Shown here in pieces: positions 16,795 through 26,064 of a stretch of DNA of 64,000 bases (positions are counted from its first letter, which is position 1; each line of letters begins with the position of its first letter). A model generated the notes under the pieces. It had not been told where the DNA came from and ran no database searches. It saw nothing but the letters and a program-made list of their open reading frames with translations. Source of the DNA: Pseudomonas leptonychotis (GTDB taxonomy: Bacteria; Pseudomonadota; Gammaproteobacteria; Pseudomonadales; Pseudomonadaceae); NCBI RefSeq assembly GCF_004920405.1, contig NZ_RFLV01000001.1, forward strand, positions 186,001-250,000. Reading direction: 5' to 3'. Made by a program: the position numbers and the translations under genes.

Positions 16795-18903
16795 TTAAGC
16801 CGCCTCGACCTCAACCGGCACACCATTAAGCGCCGCATTACCGGACAACGCATCGAGCTGGCGCTCATCGGTCAGGTCATTGGCGCTGGCCCCGGGTTGC
16901 TCACTGGCGATGCTCATCTGCACGCCCGGGCGGGCATGCCCCCAGCCGTGCGGCAGGCTGACCACGCCGGCCATCATGTCTTCACTGGCCGCCACTTCCA
17001 CTTCAATCATCCCGACCCGCGAACGCACGCGCACCAACTGGCCATCCGTCAGCCCGCGCTGGCTGAGATCCGCAGGGTGCATCAGCAGCTGGTGGCGCGG
17101 CTTGCCTTTGACCAGGCGATGATAATTGTGCATCCAGGAGTTATTGCTACGCACGTGGCGGCGGCCGATCAGCAACAACTCGCCGGCCTTGGCTGTCGGC
17201 TGTGCGGCAAAGCGTTGCAGGTCGGCCATGATCACGGCAGGCGCGGCCTGGACCTGCTTGTTGGCAGTTTTCAGACGGTTTGCCAAATTAGGTTTAAGCG
17301 CCCCCAGATCAAGCCCATGCGGGTGCTCGCGCAGCGTCGCCAGGGACAATTTGTGCGATGACTTGTCGCCATATGCACCCAACCGCAGCCCCATGTCGAT
17401 CATTTGCTCAGGCGCCATGGTCGGTTTGAGCTCTGCCCCAGTCTTGGCGACAAATGCTTTGGCCAGCCCAATAAAGATTTCCCAGTCATGCAGCGCGCCC
17501 GTCGGCTTGCTCAGCACCGCCTCATTGAAGCGAGTGACATTGCGCACCGCGAACATATTGAAGGTGGTGTCGTAGTGGTCATGCTCCAGCGGCCCGGTCG
17601 GAGGCAGAATCAGGTCGGCATAGCGGGTGGTTTCGTTAATGTAGAAGTCGATGCTGAGCATAAACTCCAACCCCTCCAACGCTTGCTCCAGCTGTCGGCC
17701 ATTGGGTGTGGACAGCACGGGGTTACCCGCCACCGTCACCAGCGCCCGTACTTGCCCTTCACCCTCGCTGAGCATTTCCTCGGCCAGAGCCGACACCGGC
17801 AACTCGCCGCCGTATTCCGGCAAGCCGGACACGCGGCTCTGCCAGCGGTTGAAGTGCCCACCCGAGGTCGATGCCACCAAATCCACTGCCGGCTCAGTAC
17901 AAAGCACACCACCGACCCGATCAAGGTTACCGCTGACCAGGTTGATCAGCTGCACCAGCCATTGGCACAGCGTACCGAAGGCCTGAGTGGAGACGCCCAT
18001 GCGCCCATAGCACACGGCCGACTCGGCGGCAGCAAAGTCGCGCGCCAATTGACGAATCGTTGGCGCGGGTACACCGCACCGCAGGCTCATCGCTTCGGCG
18101 GTAAAGCCGGCAATCGCCTGGCGCACCTCATCCAACCCATCTACCAACAGGTGGCTGCTGCGGCCGAGGTTTTCCTCGAACAGGGTATTGAGCAGGCCGA
18201 ATAGCAGCGCAGCATCCTGCCCGGGACGCACGAACACATGCTGATCAGCAATCGCCGCCGTTTCACTGCGCCGAGGGTCGACCACCACCAGTCTGCCACC
18301 GCGCTTCTGAATGGCTTTCAGGCGTTTCTCTACATCAGGCACGGTCATGATGCTGCCATTGGAGGCCAGCGGGTTGCCGCCTAGGATCAGCATAAAATCG
18401 GTGTGGTCGATGTCCGGAATTGGAATCAGCAGGCCATGGCCGTACATCAAGTGGCTGGTCAAGTGGTGCGGCAGCTGGTCGACTGAGGTGGCGGAATAGC
18501 GGTTACGGGTTTTCAGCTGGCCGAGAAAATAATTGCTGTGAGTCATCAGGCCATAGTTATGCACGCTCGGGTTGCCCTGATACACCGCCACGGCGTTCTG
18601 CCCATGCTCAGCCTGAATTGCGTTCAGGCGTTCGGCTACCAGCTCGAAGGCGTCATCCCAGTCGATAGCCTGCCATTCATTACCAACCCGCCGCATGGGT
18701 TGACGCAAGCGATCGGGGTCGCTCTGGATATCCTGCAGCGCCACGGCCTTGGGGCAGATATGCCCACGGCTGAAGGTATCCTGAGCATCGCCCTTGATTG
18801 AACGAATCTGCGTCGAACCGTCGTCCTGCACTTCGGTTTCAATGGTCAGGCCACAGATGGCTTCGCAGAGATGGCATGCACGGTGGTGGAGGGTCTTGGT
18901 CAT
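16795..18903 (-). CDS. Molybdopterin oxidoreductase (formate dehydrogenase/nitrate reductase-like), orphan
   Basis: A 702-residue Mo-bis-MGD enzyme from the ATG at 18903 (MTKTLHHRACHLCEAICGL); a longer frame upstream adds 92 residues of non-homologous character. The N-terminal four-cysteine [4Fe-4S] motif (CHLCEAIC ... GHICPKA) is intact, as are the MGD-binding blocks (VYQGNPSVHNYGLMTH, LILGGNPLASNGS, VVVDPRRSETA) and the C-terminal barrel (ELLLIGRRHVRSNNSWMHN, QLVRVRSRVGMIEVEV). The region usually holding the Mo ligand reads SATSVDQLPHH, without Cys or Sec, so the substrate is unclear. No electron-transfer subunit or signal peptide is present. It corresponds in position to PA3534. Confidence 0.85.
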   Translation of the reverse strand: MTKTLHHRACHLCEAICGLTIETEVQDDGSTQIRSIKGDAQDTFSRGHICPKAVALQDIQSDPDRLRQPMRRVGNEWQAIDWDDAFELVAERLNAIQAEHGQNAVAVYQGNPSVHNYGLMTHSNYFLGQLKTRNRYSATSVDQLPHHLTSHLMYGHGLLIPIPDIDHTDFMLILGGNPLASNGSIMTVPDVEKRLKAIQKRGGRLVVVDPRRSETAAIADQHVFVRPGQDAALLFGLLNTLFEENLGRSSHLLVDGLDEVRQAIAGFTAEAMSLRCGVPAPTIRQLARDFAAAESAVCYGRMGVSTQAFGTLCQWLVQLINLVSGNLDRVGGVLCTEPAVDLVASTSGGHFNRWQSRVSGLPEYGGELPVSALAEEMLSEGEGQVRALVTVAGNPVLSTPNGRQLEQALEGLEFMLSIDFYINETTRYADLILPPTGPLEHDHYDTTFNMFAVRNVTRFNEAVLSKPTGALHDWEIFIGLAKAFVAKTGAELKPTMAPEQMIDMGLRLGAYGDKSSHKLSLATLREHPHGLDLGALKPNLANRLKTANKQVQAAPAVIMADLQRFAAQPTAKAGELLLIGRRHVRSNNSWMHNYHRLVKGKPRHQLLMHPADLSQRGLTDGQLVRVRSRVGMIEVEVAASEDMMAGVVSLPHGWGHARPGVQMSIASEQPGASANDLTDERQLDALSGNAALNGVPVEVEAA

Positions 18904-19072
18904 GGCCGGGCCTCTTATTTTGATTCGATGCGCGCGGCACCGTAAAGGCATGACTATGGCGGCTGGTTGCCCCCTGCGCCAGCAGGGTTCGCTGCGTGAA
19001 TTGCGCGGCATCAGGTCAACCGATAGATGGCGCTCGACCCAACCCCACGCCCCCCCGAAAGCAGCAGGCAGT

Positions 19073-19100
19073 TTGCGCCTGATCGACGTTTGCTTATAAG
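19073..19100 (+). promoter_or_regulatory. Candidate sigma-70 promoter of argF
   Basis: TTGCGC and TATAAG hexamers 16 bases apart, about 117 bases before the argF ATG, in the 313-base divergent gap 18904-19216. I could not find a convincing ArgR operator. The rest of the gap carries no gene I can support. Confidence 0.35.
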
Positions 19101-19216
19101 ATCGCGCCTTCCCCGTTTCGTCGCATGGTGCGGCCTCCCAGCCGTAGGTTCTGCCGTTTCTTTCATTTATCAAGGCCATTGAACCTGCGCCCTAGCTGTT
19201 AAAAAGGTAGTTAACG

Positions 19217-20137
19217 ATGAGCGCAAGACACTTTCTCTCGCTGATGGACTGCACACCAGATGAACTGGTGAGCCTGATCCGCCGCGGCATGGAGCTGAAG
19301 GACTTGCGCAACCGCGGCGTGCTGTTCGAGCCGCTGAAGAACCGCGTGCTGGGCATGATTTTCGAGAAGGCCTCGACCCGCACCCGCCTGTCGTTCGAAG
19401 CCGGCATGATCCAGCTCGGTGGCCAGGCCATCTTTCTTTCGCCGCGCGACACTCAATTAGGCCGGGGTGAGCCGATTGGTGATGCCGCCATCGTCATGTC
19501 ACGCATGCTTGATGCCGTGATGATCCGTACCTTCGCCCACAGCACCCTGACCGAATTTGCTGCCAACTCACGTGTGCCGGTGATCAACGGCCTGTCCGAC
19601 GACCTGCACCCCTGCCAGTTGCTGGCTGACATGCAGACCTTCCAAGAACTGCGCGGCAGCATCAAAGGCAAAACCGTGGTGTGGGTCGGTGACGGCAACA
19701 ACATGTGCAACTCTTATATAGAAGCGGCCATCCAATTCGACTTCCAACTGCGTGTTGCGTGCCCAGAAGGCTATGAGCCGAGTGCCGAGCTCCTCGCACT
19801 GGCCGGTGAGCGCGTGCAGATCGTGCGCGACCCACGCGAAGCAGTCGTCGGTGCGCACCTGGTGAGCACCGACGTCTGGGCGTCTATGGGCCAGGAAGAA
19901 GAGGCGGCCGAGCGCATGCGCCAATTCAAGCCTTATCAAGTCACACGCGCTCTGCTCGATGCTGCCGCCGAAGACGTATTGTTTCTGCACTGCCTGCCGG
20001 CACACCGTGGTGAAGAAATCAGCGAAGACCTGCTCGACGACCCTCGCGCGGCGGCCTGGGACCAAGCGGAGAACCGTCTGCACGCGCAGAAGGCACTGCT
20101 CGAATTCCTGGTTGAGCCGGCGTACCACCACGCATGA
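19217..20137 (+). CDS. argF: Ornithine carbamoyltransferase
   Basis: A 306-residue anabolic OTCase converting ornithine and carbamoyl phosphate to citrulline. Carbamoyl-phosphate motif STRTRLSFE (about 54-62), HPCQ ([11 protein letters not shown]), ornithine-side DVWASMG and the signature [12 protein letters not shown] with the catalytic Cys are all present. The stop overlaps the next ATG by 4 bases, coupling it to the ABC ATPase. AAGG lies upstream of the start. Confidence 0.97.
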   Translation: MSARHFLSLMDCTPDELVSLIRRGMELKDLRNRGVLFEPLKNRVLGMIFEKASTRTRLSFEAGMIQLGGQAIFLSPRDTQLGRGEPIGDAAIVMSRMLDAVMIRTFAHSTLTEFAANSRVPVINGLSDDLHPCQLLADMQTFQELRGSIKGKTVVWVGDGNNMCNSYIEAAIQFDFQLRVACPEGYEPSAELLALAGERVQIVRDPREAVVGAHLVSTDVWASMGQEEEAAERMRQFKPYQVTRALLDAAAEDVLFLHCLPAHRGEEISEDLLDDPRAAAWDQAENRLHAQKALLEFLVEPAYHHA

Positions 20138-21240
20138 GCCAGCCACTGCTCAACCTGCGTGACCTAAGCTGCGGCTACCACGAGCACAAGGTGGTGCAGC
20201 AGCTTAATCTGCACCTCAATGCCGGCGATATCGGCTGCCTGCTTGGCCCTTCAGGCTGCGGCAAAACCACCACACTGCGCGCCATCGCCGGTTTCGAGCC
20301 GGTGCTGGAGGGCGAGATTCAGCTGGCTGAACAGGTTATTTCCAAAGCCGGCTACACCCTGGCCCCGGAGAAACGCCGGATCGGCATGGTGTTCCAGGAT
20401 TACGCGCTGTTCCCGCACCTGAGCGTGGCCGAGAACATTGGTTTCGGTATCCGCAAGCAGCCGAACTGTGAACGCACCACCGCCGAGCTGCTTGAACTGG
20501 TCAAGCTCGGCCATTTGGGCAAGCGCTATCCGCACGAATTGTCCGGCGGCCAGCAACAGCGTGTAGCCCTGGCCCGCGCACTGGCTCCCGAACCGCAGCT
20601 GCTGCTGCTGGACGAACCCTTCTCCAACCTGGATGGCGAGTTGCGCCGACGCTTAAGCCATGAGGTGCGCGACATTCTCAAGGCGCGTGGCACCAGTGCC
20701 ATTCTGGTCACCCATGATCAGGAAGAGGCTTTCGCCGTCAGCGATCACGTCGGTGTGTTCAAAGAAGGCAAGTTGGAGCAATGGGACACGCCCTTCAATC
20801 TCTACCACGAGCCGCTGACGCCCTTTGTCGCCAGCTTTATCGGGCAGGGCTACTTTATCCGCGGCCAATTGCTCACCCCCGACTCGGTGCAAACCGAACT
20901 GGGGCTGATTCGCGGTAACCGCGCCTACACCTGGCCGACCGGCAGTGCAGTGGATGTGCTGCTGCGCCCAGATGACATCGTGTATGACCCTGAGAGTACG
21001 CAGAAGGCACTGATCGTCGGCAAGACCTTCCTTGGCGCAGCCACCCTCTACCGCCTGCAGTTACCGACCGGCAGCCAGCTGGAGTCAATTTTCCCCAGCC
21101 ACGCCGACCACCAGCCGGGTCAGCAGGTCGGTATTCGAGTGGCTGCCGACCACCTGGTGGTATTCCCAGCGCCGGGCAGCATTGCCGCTCAGGTCAACCT
21201 GGGCGAATCGGGTGTGCGCCGCTACAGCAGCGACACCTAA
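20134..21240 (+). CDS. ABC transporter ATP-binding protein, iron(III)/spermidine type, orphan
   Basis: A 368-residue ATPase with Walker [11 protein letters not shown]-loop [11 protein letters not shown], signature [15 protein letters not shown], Walker [13 protein letters not shown] and H-loop [11 protein letters not shown], followed by a TOBE-like C-terminal region (~235-350). The domain layout resembles FbpC/PotA-like subunits. No permease or binding-protein gene is adjacent, so it either serves a transporter elsewhere or has another role. Overlap with argF is conserved in position with PA3537-PA3538. It converges on the phzF-like gene with only 5 bases between stops. Confidence 0.85.
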   Translation: MSQPLLNLRDLSCGYHEHKVVQQLNLHLNAGDIGCLLGPSGCGKTTTLRAIAGFEPVLEGEIQLAEQVISKAGYTLAPEKRRIGMVFQDYALFPHLSVAENIGFGIRKQPNCERTTAELLELVKLGHLGKRYPHELSGGQQQRVALARALAPEPQLLLLDEPFSNLDGELRRRLSHEVRDILKARGTSAILVTHDQEEAFAVSDHVGVFKEGKLEQWDTPFNLYHEPLTPFVASFIGQGYFIRGQLLTPDSVQTELGLIRGNRAYTWPTGSAVDVLLRPDDIVYDPESTQKALIVGKTFLGAATLYRLQLPTGSQLESIFPSHADHQPGQQVGIRVAADHLVVFPAPGSIAAQVNLGESGVRRYSSDT

Positions 21241-21245
21241 TCAGC

Positions 21246-22046
21246 TCACGGCAGCAAAAGCCGGCCGCTGGCGACCAACAGCGCCTGGCCGGCAATCTTC
21301 ACGCGACCGTCTTCTAGCCGGCAGTGCAGCTCGCCGCCGCGGGCCGAACACTGAAAAGCACTTAACTCAGACCGGCCCAACCGCTGCGCCCAGTAAGGCG
21401 TAAGGATGCAGTGCGTGGAGCCGGTGACCGGGTCTTCATTGATGCCGATGGCCGGGGCAAAGTAGCGCGAGACAAAATCATGCCGCTCACCCGGCGCACT
21501 GATCAGTAGGCCTAGGCCCGGCAACTTGGCGACCGCGGCAAGATCCGGCTGGCAGGCGCGCACGGCGGCCTCCGACGCCAGGATTGCCAACAACTCCTGA
21601 ACACCCTCCGCCCCCGGCAAGGCCAGCACGGCCTCAACCGGCATGCCAAGCGCCTGCTCGACCTCGCGCGACAGCATGCAGGGCTCCGCCAGGCGCACAG
21701 GGAAGTCCAGCACCAACTTTTCGCCTGCACGGGTAACCCGCAACGCGCCAGACAAGCAGCTAAAATCGATCACGTCACCCGGTTCGTCATACAACTCAAA
21801 CAACACATGAGCGCACGCCAAGGTGGCGTGACCGCAGAGCGGCACTTCAGCCTCAGGGGTAAACCAGCGGATATGCCACACCGCACCTTCCTTTACCACG
21901 AAAGCCGTTTCCGCCAAGTTGTGTTCGCCAGCGATCTGCTGCATCAGCGTCTCGTCCAGCCACTTGTCCAGGCGATAAACCATCGCCGGATTACCCGTAA
22001 ACGGCCGCGCGGCAAAGGCATCGACCTGGTGAAATTCAAGCTGCAT
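21246..22046 (-). CDS. PhzF-family isomerase-like protein
   Basis: A 266-residue PhzF/diaminopimelate-epimerase-fold protein. The N-terminus (QLEFHQVDAFAARPFTGNPAMVYRLDKWL) is diagnostic, with the family glutamate in the LAETAFV block (residues ~45), the glycine-rich PLCGHATLACAHVLFE motif and the C-terminal GINEDPVTGSTHCILTPYWA motif. True PhzF isomerises an intermediate of phenazine synthesis, but most family members stand alone, as here, and their substrates are unknown. AAGGAG lies before the ATG. Confidence 0.88.
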   Translation of the reverse strand: MQLEFHQVDAFAARPFTGNPAMVYRLDKWLDETLMQQIAGEHNLAETAFVVKEGAVWHIRWFTPEAEVPLCGHATLACAHVLFELYDEPGDVIDFSCLSGALRVTRAGEKLVLDFPVRLAEPCMLSREVEQALGMPVEAVLALPGAEGVQELLAILASEAAVRACQPDLAAVAKLPGLGLLISAPGERHDFVSRYFAPAIGINEDPVTGSTHCILTPYWAQRLGRSELSAFQCSARGGELHCRLEDGRVKIAGQALLVASGRLLLP

Positions 22047-22240
22047 ACAACGACTCTCCTTATTCGTAGTGATCTAAAGCATGCCGCAGCCTGACAACGC
22101 GCGCCCACTACAGCGGGCGGCGATTGCACCGGTACAGCTGCACTGTCTGAATGCGCGGCGAGCTGCAACGGTGCGGTTATTAATCGCCAAACGCTCTTAA
22201 AAAATCATAAAACTTTAACAAATCAGCAGCTTATAAATTC

Positions 22241-22256
22241 TGGCACGCCGCCTGCT
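22241..22256 (+). promoter_or_regulatory. Sigma-54 promoter of the porin operon
   Basis: TGGCACG-N4-CTGCT matches the RpoN consensus at all but one position with exact GG/GC spacing; the predicted start is near 22267, leaving a ~120-base leader. The preceding part of the gap (22047-22240) is AT-rich near 22195-22235 and could hold enhancer-protein (NtrC-type) sites, but I cannot assign one. Confidence 0.75.
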
Positions 22257-22271
22257 ATGACCCTCCCCGGT

Positions 22272-22312
22272 CAGCACAACGGCGTGTCTGCCACTCAACC
22301 GACAACGACGTC
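22272..22312 (+). promoter_or_regulatory. Putative ANTAR-type double hexaloop leader
   Basis: Just after the predicted transcription start lie two small hairpins with six-base loops, AACGGC (stem CAGCAC/GTG-CTG with one bulged T) and AACGAC (short stem GAC/GTC). Both loops have A at position 1 and G at position 4, the mark of RNA targets of ANTAR antiterminators such as NasR/NasT. The 3' side of the second hairpin overlaps the 5' arm of the following terminator, so the two structures exclude each other. The second stem is short, which lowers certainty. Confidence 0.5.
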
Positions 22313-22358
22313 ATAGCACCCACTCCTTTGAGGCATGGGCGCTGTGGCGTTTTTTTTT
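22309..22358 (+). terminator. Leader (attenuator) terminator before the porin gene
   Basis: A 14-position stem, CGTCATAGCACCCA at 22309-22322 against TGGGCGCTGTGGCG at 22336-22349 (one A-C mismatch and G-T wobbles), followed at once by nine T residues. It sits between promoter and start codon, so expression of the porin needs read-through. Confidence 0.75.
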
Positions 22359-22386
22359 GCGTTTTTTGGCTCACAGGAAGACCGCT

Positions 22387-23616
22387 ATGCGCACGATGAA
22401 ACTGTCCCTGCTGTCGCTGGCCATTGCCGGCACCACCCTCAGTCACGCCGCCCATGCTGAAGAAGCCTTCAGCAACCTCTTCACTGAGGCCAAGCCGATC
22501 CTTGATGCGCGCTACCGCTATGAGCATGTCGATCAAGACAACGCACTCAAACATGCCAACGCGCAAACCCTGCGCACCCGCGTGGGCGTGCAGAGCGGCA
22601 AGTGGTACGGCCTCTCTGCGCTGATTGAGGCCGACAACGTCAGCCTCATTGGCGACGCCAGCTACAACGAAACCCGCAACGGCCAGAGCGAGTATTCCGT
22701 GGTTGCCGATCCGGATGGCAGCGAGATCAACCAGGCCCTGCTGCGCTATGACCATCAGTACGGCAGCGCCGTGCTGGGTCGCCAACGCATCAACCTCGAC
22801 AATCAGCGCTTCGTCGGTGGCGTGGCCTGGCGGCAAAACGAGCAGACCTACGACGGCGCCCTGCTCCAGCTCAAGCCACTCAGCGGACTGACCCTGAGCT
22901 ACGCCTATATCGACAACATCAACAGCATCTTCGGCCCCGGCAATGGTAAATACGACACGGCGGGCAACCCAGCCAATATCGAAGGCCACAGTCACCTGCT
23001 CAACGCTCAATACGTGCTCATGCCCGAGCTGACAGCCACCGCCTACCAGTACCGTCTAGGCCTGGACAACTTGGCCGCCGGCAACCAGTCGAGCAAGACC
23101 ACTGGCGTGCGCCTCAATGGTGCCGTCGCCGGCGTGAGCTACGTGCTGGAATACGCTCAACAAACCGAGTACGCCGACAACCCCTTGGACCTGGACAGCG
23201 ACTATTACCTGGCCGAACTCGGCTACATCATCAAAGGCGTGACACTCAAGGGCGGCTACGAAGTACTGGGGGGCGACGAGGGCCCAGGCAACCGCGCCTT
23301 CCAAACGCCGCTGGCGACCAAGCATGCGTTCCAGGGCTGGGCCGACATCTTTCTGCTGACCCCAGCCAACGGCATCAAAGACGCCTACGTCGGCGCCAGC
23401 GCGCCACTGCTGGGCGGCACCTTGGCGGCCTGGTACCACGACTTCCGTGCCGAAAAAGGCAGCAGCCAGTACGGCGAAGAAATCGACCTTTCCTATGCCC
23501 ATCCGATCCCTGGTGTGAAGGGCTTGGTCGGCCTGGTCAAGTACGCCAGCTACGACGCCGACGACTTTGCCGTGGACACCGATAAGTTGTGGGTGCAGTT
23601 GCAATACAGCTACTGA
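22387..23616 (+). CDS. Alginate-export-family outer-membrane porin
   Basis: A 409-residue beta-barrel protein. The ATG at 22387 follows AGGAAG and gives a signal peptide MRTMKLSLLSLAIAGTTLSHAAHA. The mature part shows repeated amphipathic strands (RYRYEHVDQ, TLRTRVGVQSGKWYGLSALIEADNV, GGVAWRQNEQTYDGALLQLKPLSGLTLSYAYIDNI) and ends in an aromatic-terminated strand (LWVQLQYSY), as expected for outer-membrane barrels of the Alginate_exp type. In this family substrates include anions and small organic solutes. The sigma-54 promoter and antitermination-like leader suggest nitrogen-source control. Confidence 0.85.
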   Translation: MRTMKLSLLSLAIAGTTLSHAAHAEEAFSNLFTEAKPILDARYRYEHVDQDNALKHANAQTLRTRVGVQSGKWYGLSALIEADNVSLIGDASYNETRNGQSEYSVVADPDGSEINQALLRYDHQYGSAVLGRQRINLDNQRFVGGVAWRQNEQTYDGALLQLKPLSGLTLSYAYIDNINSIFGPGNGKYDTAGNPANIEGHSHLLNAQYVLMPELTATAYQYRLGLDNLAAGNQSSKTTGVRLNGAVAGVSYVLEYAQQTEYADNPLDLDSDYYLAELGYIIKGVTLKGGYEVLGGDEGPGNRAFQTPLATKHAFQGWADIFLLTPANGIKDAYVGASAPLLGGTLAAWYHDFRAEKGSSQYGEEIDLSYAHPIPGVKGLVGLVKYASYDADDFAVDTDKLWVQLQYSY

Positions 23617-23690
23617 CGATCCTGGCCTCTGCAGGGGGCCTTTGCGCTATGCCCGCGGCGACTCAGCCGCGGGTTTTCAGGAGACTCATC

Positions 23691-24473
23691 ATGCTCAAAC
23701 CCATATTCTTTGGCCTACTGCTTAGCCTAAGCCTTTTCAGCCCCAGCAGCTGGGCAGTTATCAGCGCCGCCGAATCAATGAATCTCTCGGGCATGCAGCG
23801 CATGCTTAGCCAACGTATTGCCAAAACCTACTTGATGATCGGCGCCGAGGTTCGCCCCGAGCAAGCCGAACAGCAACTCGACCAAAGCATCGCCAAATTC
23901 GAGAGCAACTACCTCGCCCTCAGCGAATACGCACCCACCGCGGACATTCGTGCGGCGTTGGATGACGCCGGAAAAACCTGGCAGCGTTACCGTGAGCTGG
24001 CCCTGTCACGTCCGGACAAACAACAAGCGTTATTGGTTCTGCAGTTGAGCGATCAACTGCTCGCGCAGAGTGAACACCTGGTGCTGCTATTGGAACGCCA
24101 CAGCGGCGCCCAGAGCGCCGCCCTGATAAACCGTAGCGGGCGTCAACGCATGCTCAGCCAACGCATTGCCGCGCTGTATCTGGCCATGAGCTGGCACTTG
24201 CCGATTAGCAACCTGCAACAGAGCTTCGAGCAAGCTGTCAGTGAGTTTGATGTCGCGCTGCACGCGTTGCAGCAGGCCAGCCAGAACACCGCACAAATAA
24301 GCAAAGGCCTGAGCCAGGCCGAAGCACAATGGCGCTTTACCCGCGCCGGCTTCAACCTCGCGAACGACTCGCGCTATGTACCGACAATCATCTCCACCAC
24401 CACCGAAACCCTGCTGTGGCAGATGCATGAACTGACTAATCAATACGAAGGGGTAATGCTGGCAGGCTCCTGA
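23691..24473 (+). CDS. Secreted protein with two PilJ/NarX-type sensor-domain repeats
   Basis: A 260-residue protein from the ATG at 23691 (AGGAG upstream), with signal peptide MLKPIFFGLLLSLSLFSPSSWA. Two copies of the type IV pili methyl-accepting N-terminal motif are visible: SGMQRMLSQRIAKTYL (mature start) and SGRQRMLSQRIAALYL (about 145-160). The family includes the nitrate-sensing P-box helix of NarX/NarQ. There is no membrane anchor at the C-terminus and no signalling domain, so it is likely free in the periplasm. It lies 74 bases after the porin on the same strand and probably shares its transcript. Confidence 0.78.
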   Translation: MLKPIFFGLLLSLSLFSPSSWAVISAAESMNLSGMQRMLSQRIAKTYLMIGAEVRPEQAEQQLDQSIAKFESNYLALSEYAPTADIRAALDDAGKTWQRYRELALSRPDKQQALLVLQLSDQLLAQSEHLVLLLERHSGAQSAALINRSGRQRMLSQRIAALYLAMSWHLPISNLQQSFEQAVSEFDVALHALQQASQNTAQISKGLSQAEAQWRFTRAGFNLANDSRYVPTIISTTTETLLWQMHELTNQYEGVMLAGS

Positions 24474-24480
24474 TCCACCT

Positions 24481-24529
24481 TGTAGGAGCCAGCTTGCCTT
24501 GCGTGATCGCCAGCAAGCGGGCTCCTACA
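24481..24529. repeat. REP-type palindromic element
   Basis: GTAGGAGC...GCTTGC paired with GCAAGC...GCTCCTAC around a short centre, the common Pseudomonas extragenic palindrome form. It lies between the convergent periplasmic protein and glpK, only 9 bases from the glpK stop, where it can also act as a transcript end. Confidence 0.8.
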
Positions 24530-24537
24530 CAACAGAA

Positions 24538-26025
24538 TCAACCTTCGCTGCGCACCCTGTTCACCGCATCCAACCAACCGTCATACAGCTTGCTGCGGTG
24601 ACTGTCGGCCATGCGCGGATCAAACCGCTGCTGGCGATGCCAATGCTGGGCGATGCTCGCCATATCTTTGTATAGCCCGGCTTGCAGGCCGGCCAGATAG
24701 GCCACACCCAGTGCTGTAGTTTCGGTGACCTCCGGGCGCTCCACCGGCACGCCGAGAATATCGGCGAGAAATTGCATGACCCAGTTGTTTTCCACCATGC
24801 CGCCATCCACCCGTAACGCACTGGGCTCGGCCGCGCCGTCCTGGCGCATGGCCTCAAGCAGGTCGCGGGTCTGGTAACACACCGACTGCAGGCCGGCAGT
24901 GACGATTTCCTTGATCCCCGTGTCGCGGGTTAAACCAAAGATCGCACCGCGAGCTTTCGGATCCCAGTACGGCGCACCAAGGCCGGTAAATGCCGGCACC
25001 AAGTACACCCCGCACGCATCGCCGGTCTGCTCGGCCATGGCTTCAGTATCACGGGCATGGCTAATCAGCTTGATACCGTCGCGCAGCCACTGCACCGCCG
25101 CGCCGGCAACAAAAATACTGCCTTCCACCGCATAGGTGACCTGGCCATTCAGACGATAGCCAACCGTGGTCAGCAGACGGTTTTTCGAGATCACCGGCGT
25201 GCTGCCGGTGTTCTGGATCATAAAACAGCCGGTGCCGTAGGTACTCTTGACCATACCCGGTTCGAAGCACGCCTGGCCGATTAGCGCGGCCTGCTGATCA
25301 CCGGCCATGCCTAACACCGGAATGGCCGCCCCAAGCAAATTGGCCTCGGTGATACCGAAATCAGCGGCGCAATCGAGCACCTCCGGCAACAGGCTGGCGG
25401 GAATCTCAAACAGTTTGAGCAACTCCTCATCCCACTGTTGGGTGTGAATATTGAACAGCAGGGTGCGCGAGGCGTTACTGGCATCGGTTTTGTGCGACTT
25501 GCCACCGGTCAGGCGCCACAGCAGAAACGAGTCCACGGTGCCAAAACGCAGCTCTCCGCGCTCAGCACGCTCACGGGCACCGGGCACCTTCTGCAGAATC
25601 CAGCGCAGCTTGGTTGCGGAGAAATAAGGATCGATCAGCAGCCCGGTCTTGGCAGCGACAGCGGACTCATGCCCAGCTTCTTTCAGCTCGGCGCAATAGT
25701 CGGCGGTGCGCCGGTCCTGCCAGACAATCGCCGGATGGATCGGCGTACCGGTTTGCGCATCCCACACCAGGGTGGTTTCACGCTGATTGGTAATACCGAT
25801 AGCGGCTACATCGCTGGCACTCAGGCCGCTCTGTTTGAGCGCCTCACGGCAGACCTTGAGGGTGCTTAGCCACAGCTCTTCACCATCATGTTCAACCCAA
25901 CCATCCTGCGGGAAATACTGCTTGAACTCCTGCTGCGCGCGCGCCACGGGCAAGCCCTGAGCACTGAAGACAATCGCCCGGCTGCTGGTGGTGCCCTGGT
26001 CGATGGCAAGCAGGTAATGAGACAT
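24538..26025 (-). CDS. glpK: Glycerol kinase
   Basis: A 495-residue FGGY-family kinase making glycerol 3-phosphate. Phosphate-1 motif [33 protein letters not shown], the FGGY signatures ([63 protein letters not shown]) and [27 protein letters not shown] are all present. The AAGGA site is good. No glpF (facilitator) is next to it. It lies 39 bases after ybaK on the same strand. Confidence 0.98.
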   Translation of the reverse strand: MSHYLLAIDQGTTSSRAIVFSAQGLPVARAQQEFKQYFPQDGWVEHDGEELWLSTLKVCREALKQSGLSASDVAAIGITNQRETTLVWDAQTGTPIHPAIVWQDRRTADYCAELKEAGHESAVAAKTGLLIDPYFSATKLRWILQKVPGARERAERGELRFGTVDSFLLWRLTGGKSHKTDASNASRTLLFNIHTQQWDEELLKLFEIPASLLPEVLDCAADFGITEANLLGAAIPVLGMAGDQQAALIGQACFEPGMVKSTYGTGCFMIQNTGSTPVISKNRLLTTVGYRLNGQVTYAVEGSIFVAGAAVQWLRDGIKLISHARDTEAMAEQTGDACGVYLVPAFTGLGAPYWDPKARGAIFGLTRDTGIKEIVTAGLQSVCYQTRDLLEAMRQDGAAEPSALRVDGGMVENNWVMQFLADILGVPVERPEVTETTALGVAYLAGLQAGLYKDMASIAQHWHRQQRFDPRMADSHRSKLYDGWLDAVNRVRSEG

Positions 26026-26064
26026 GCAGATTTCCTTGTTTTTATAAGTTTAAAAGTTGAACGA

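Noticed and set aside
18904..19179. 92-residue N-terminal extension of the molybdopterin enzyme
   Set aside because: The [4Fe-4S] motif begins a few residues after the ATG at 18903 as in relatives; the extension has no family resemblance.
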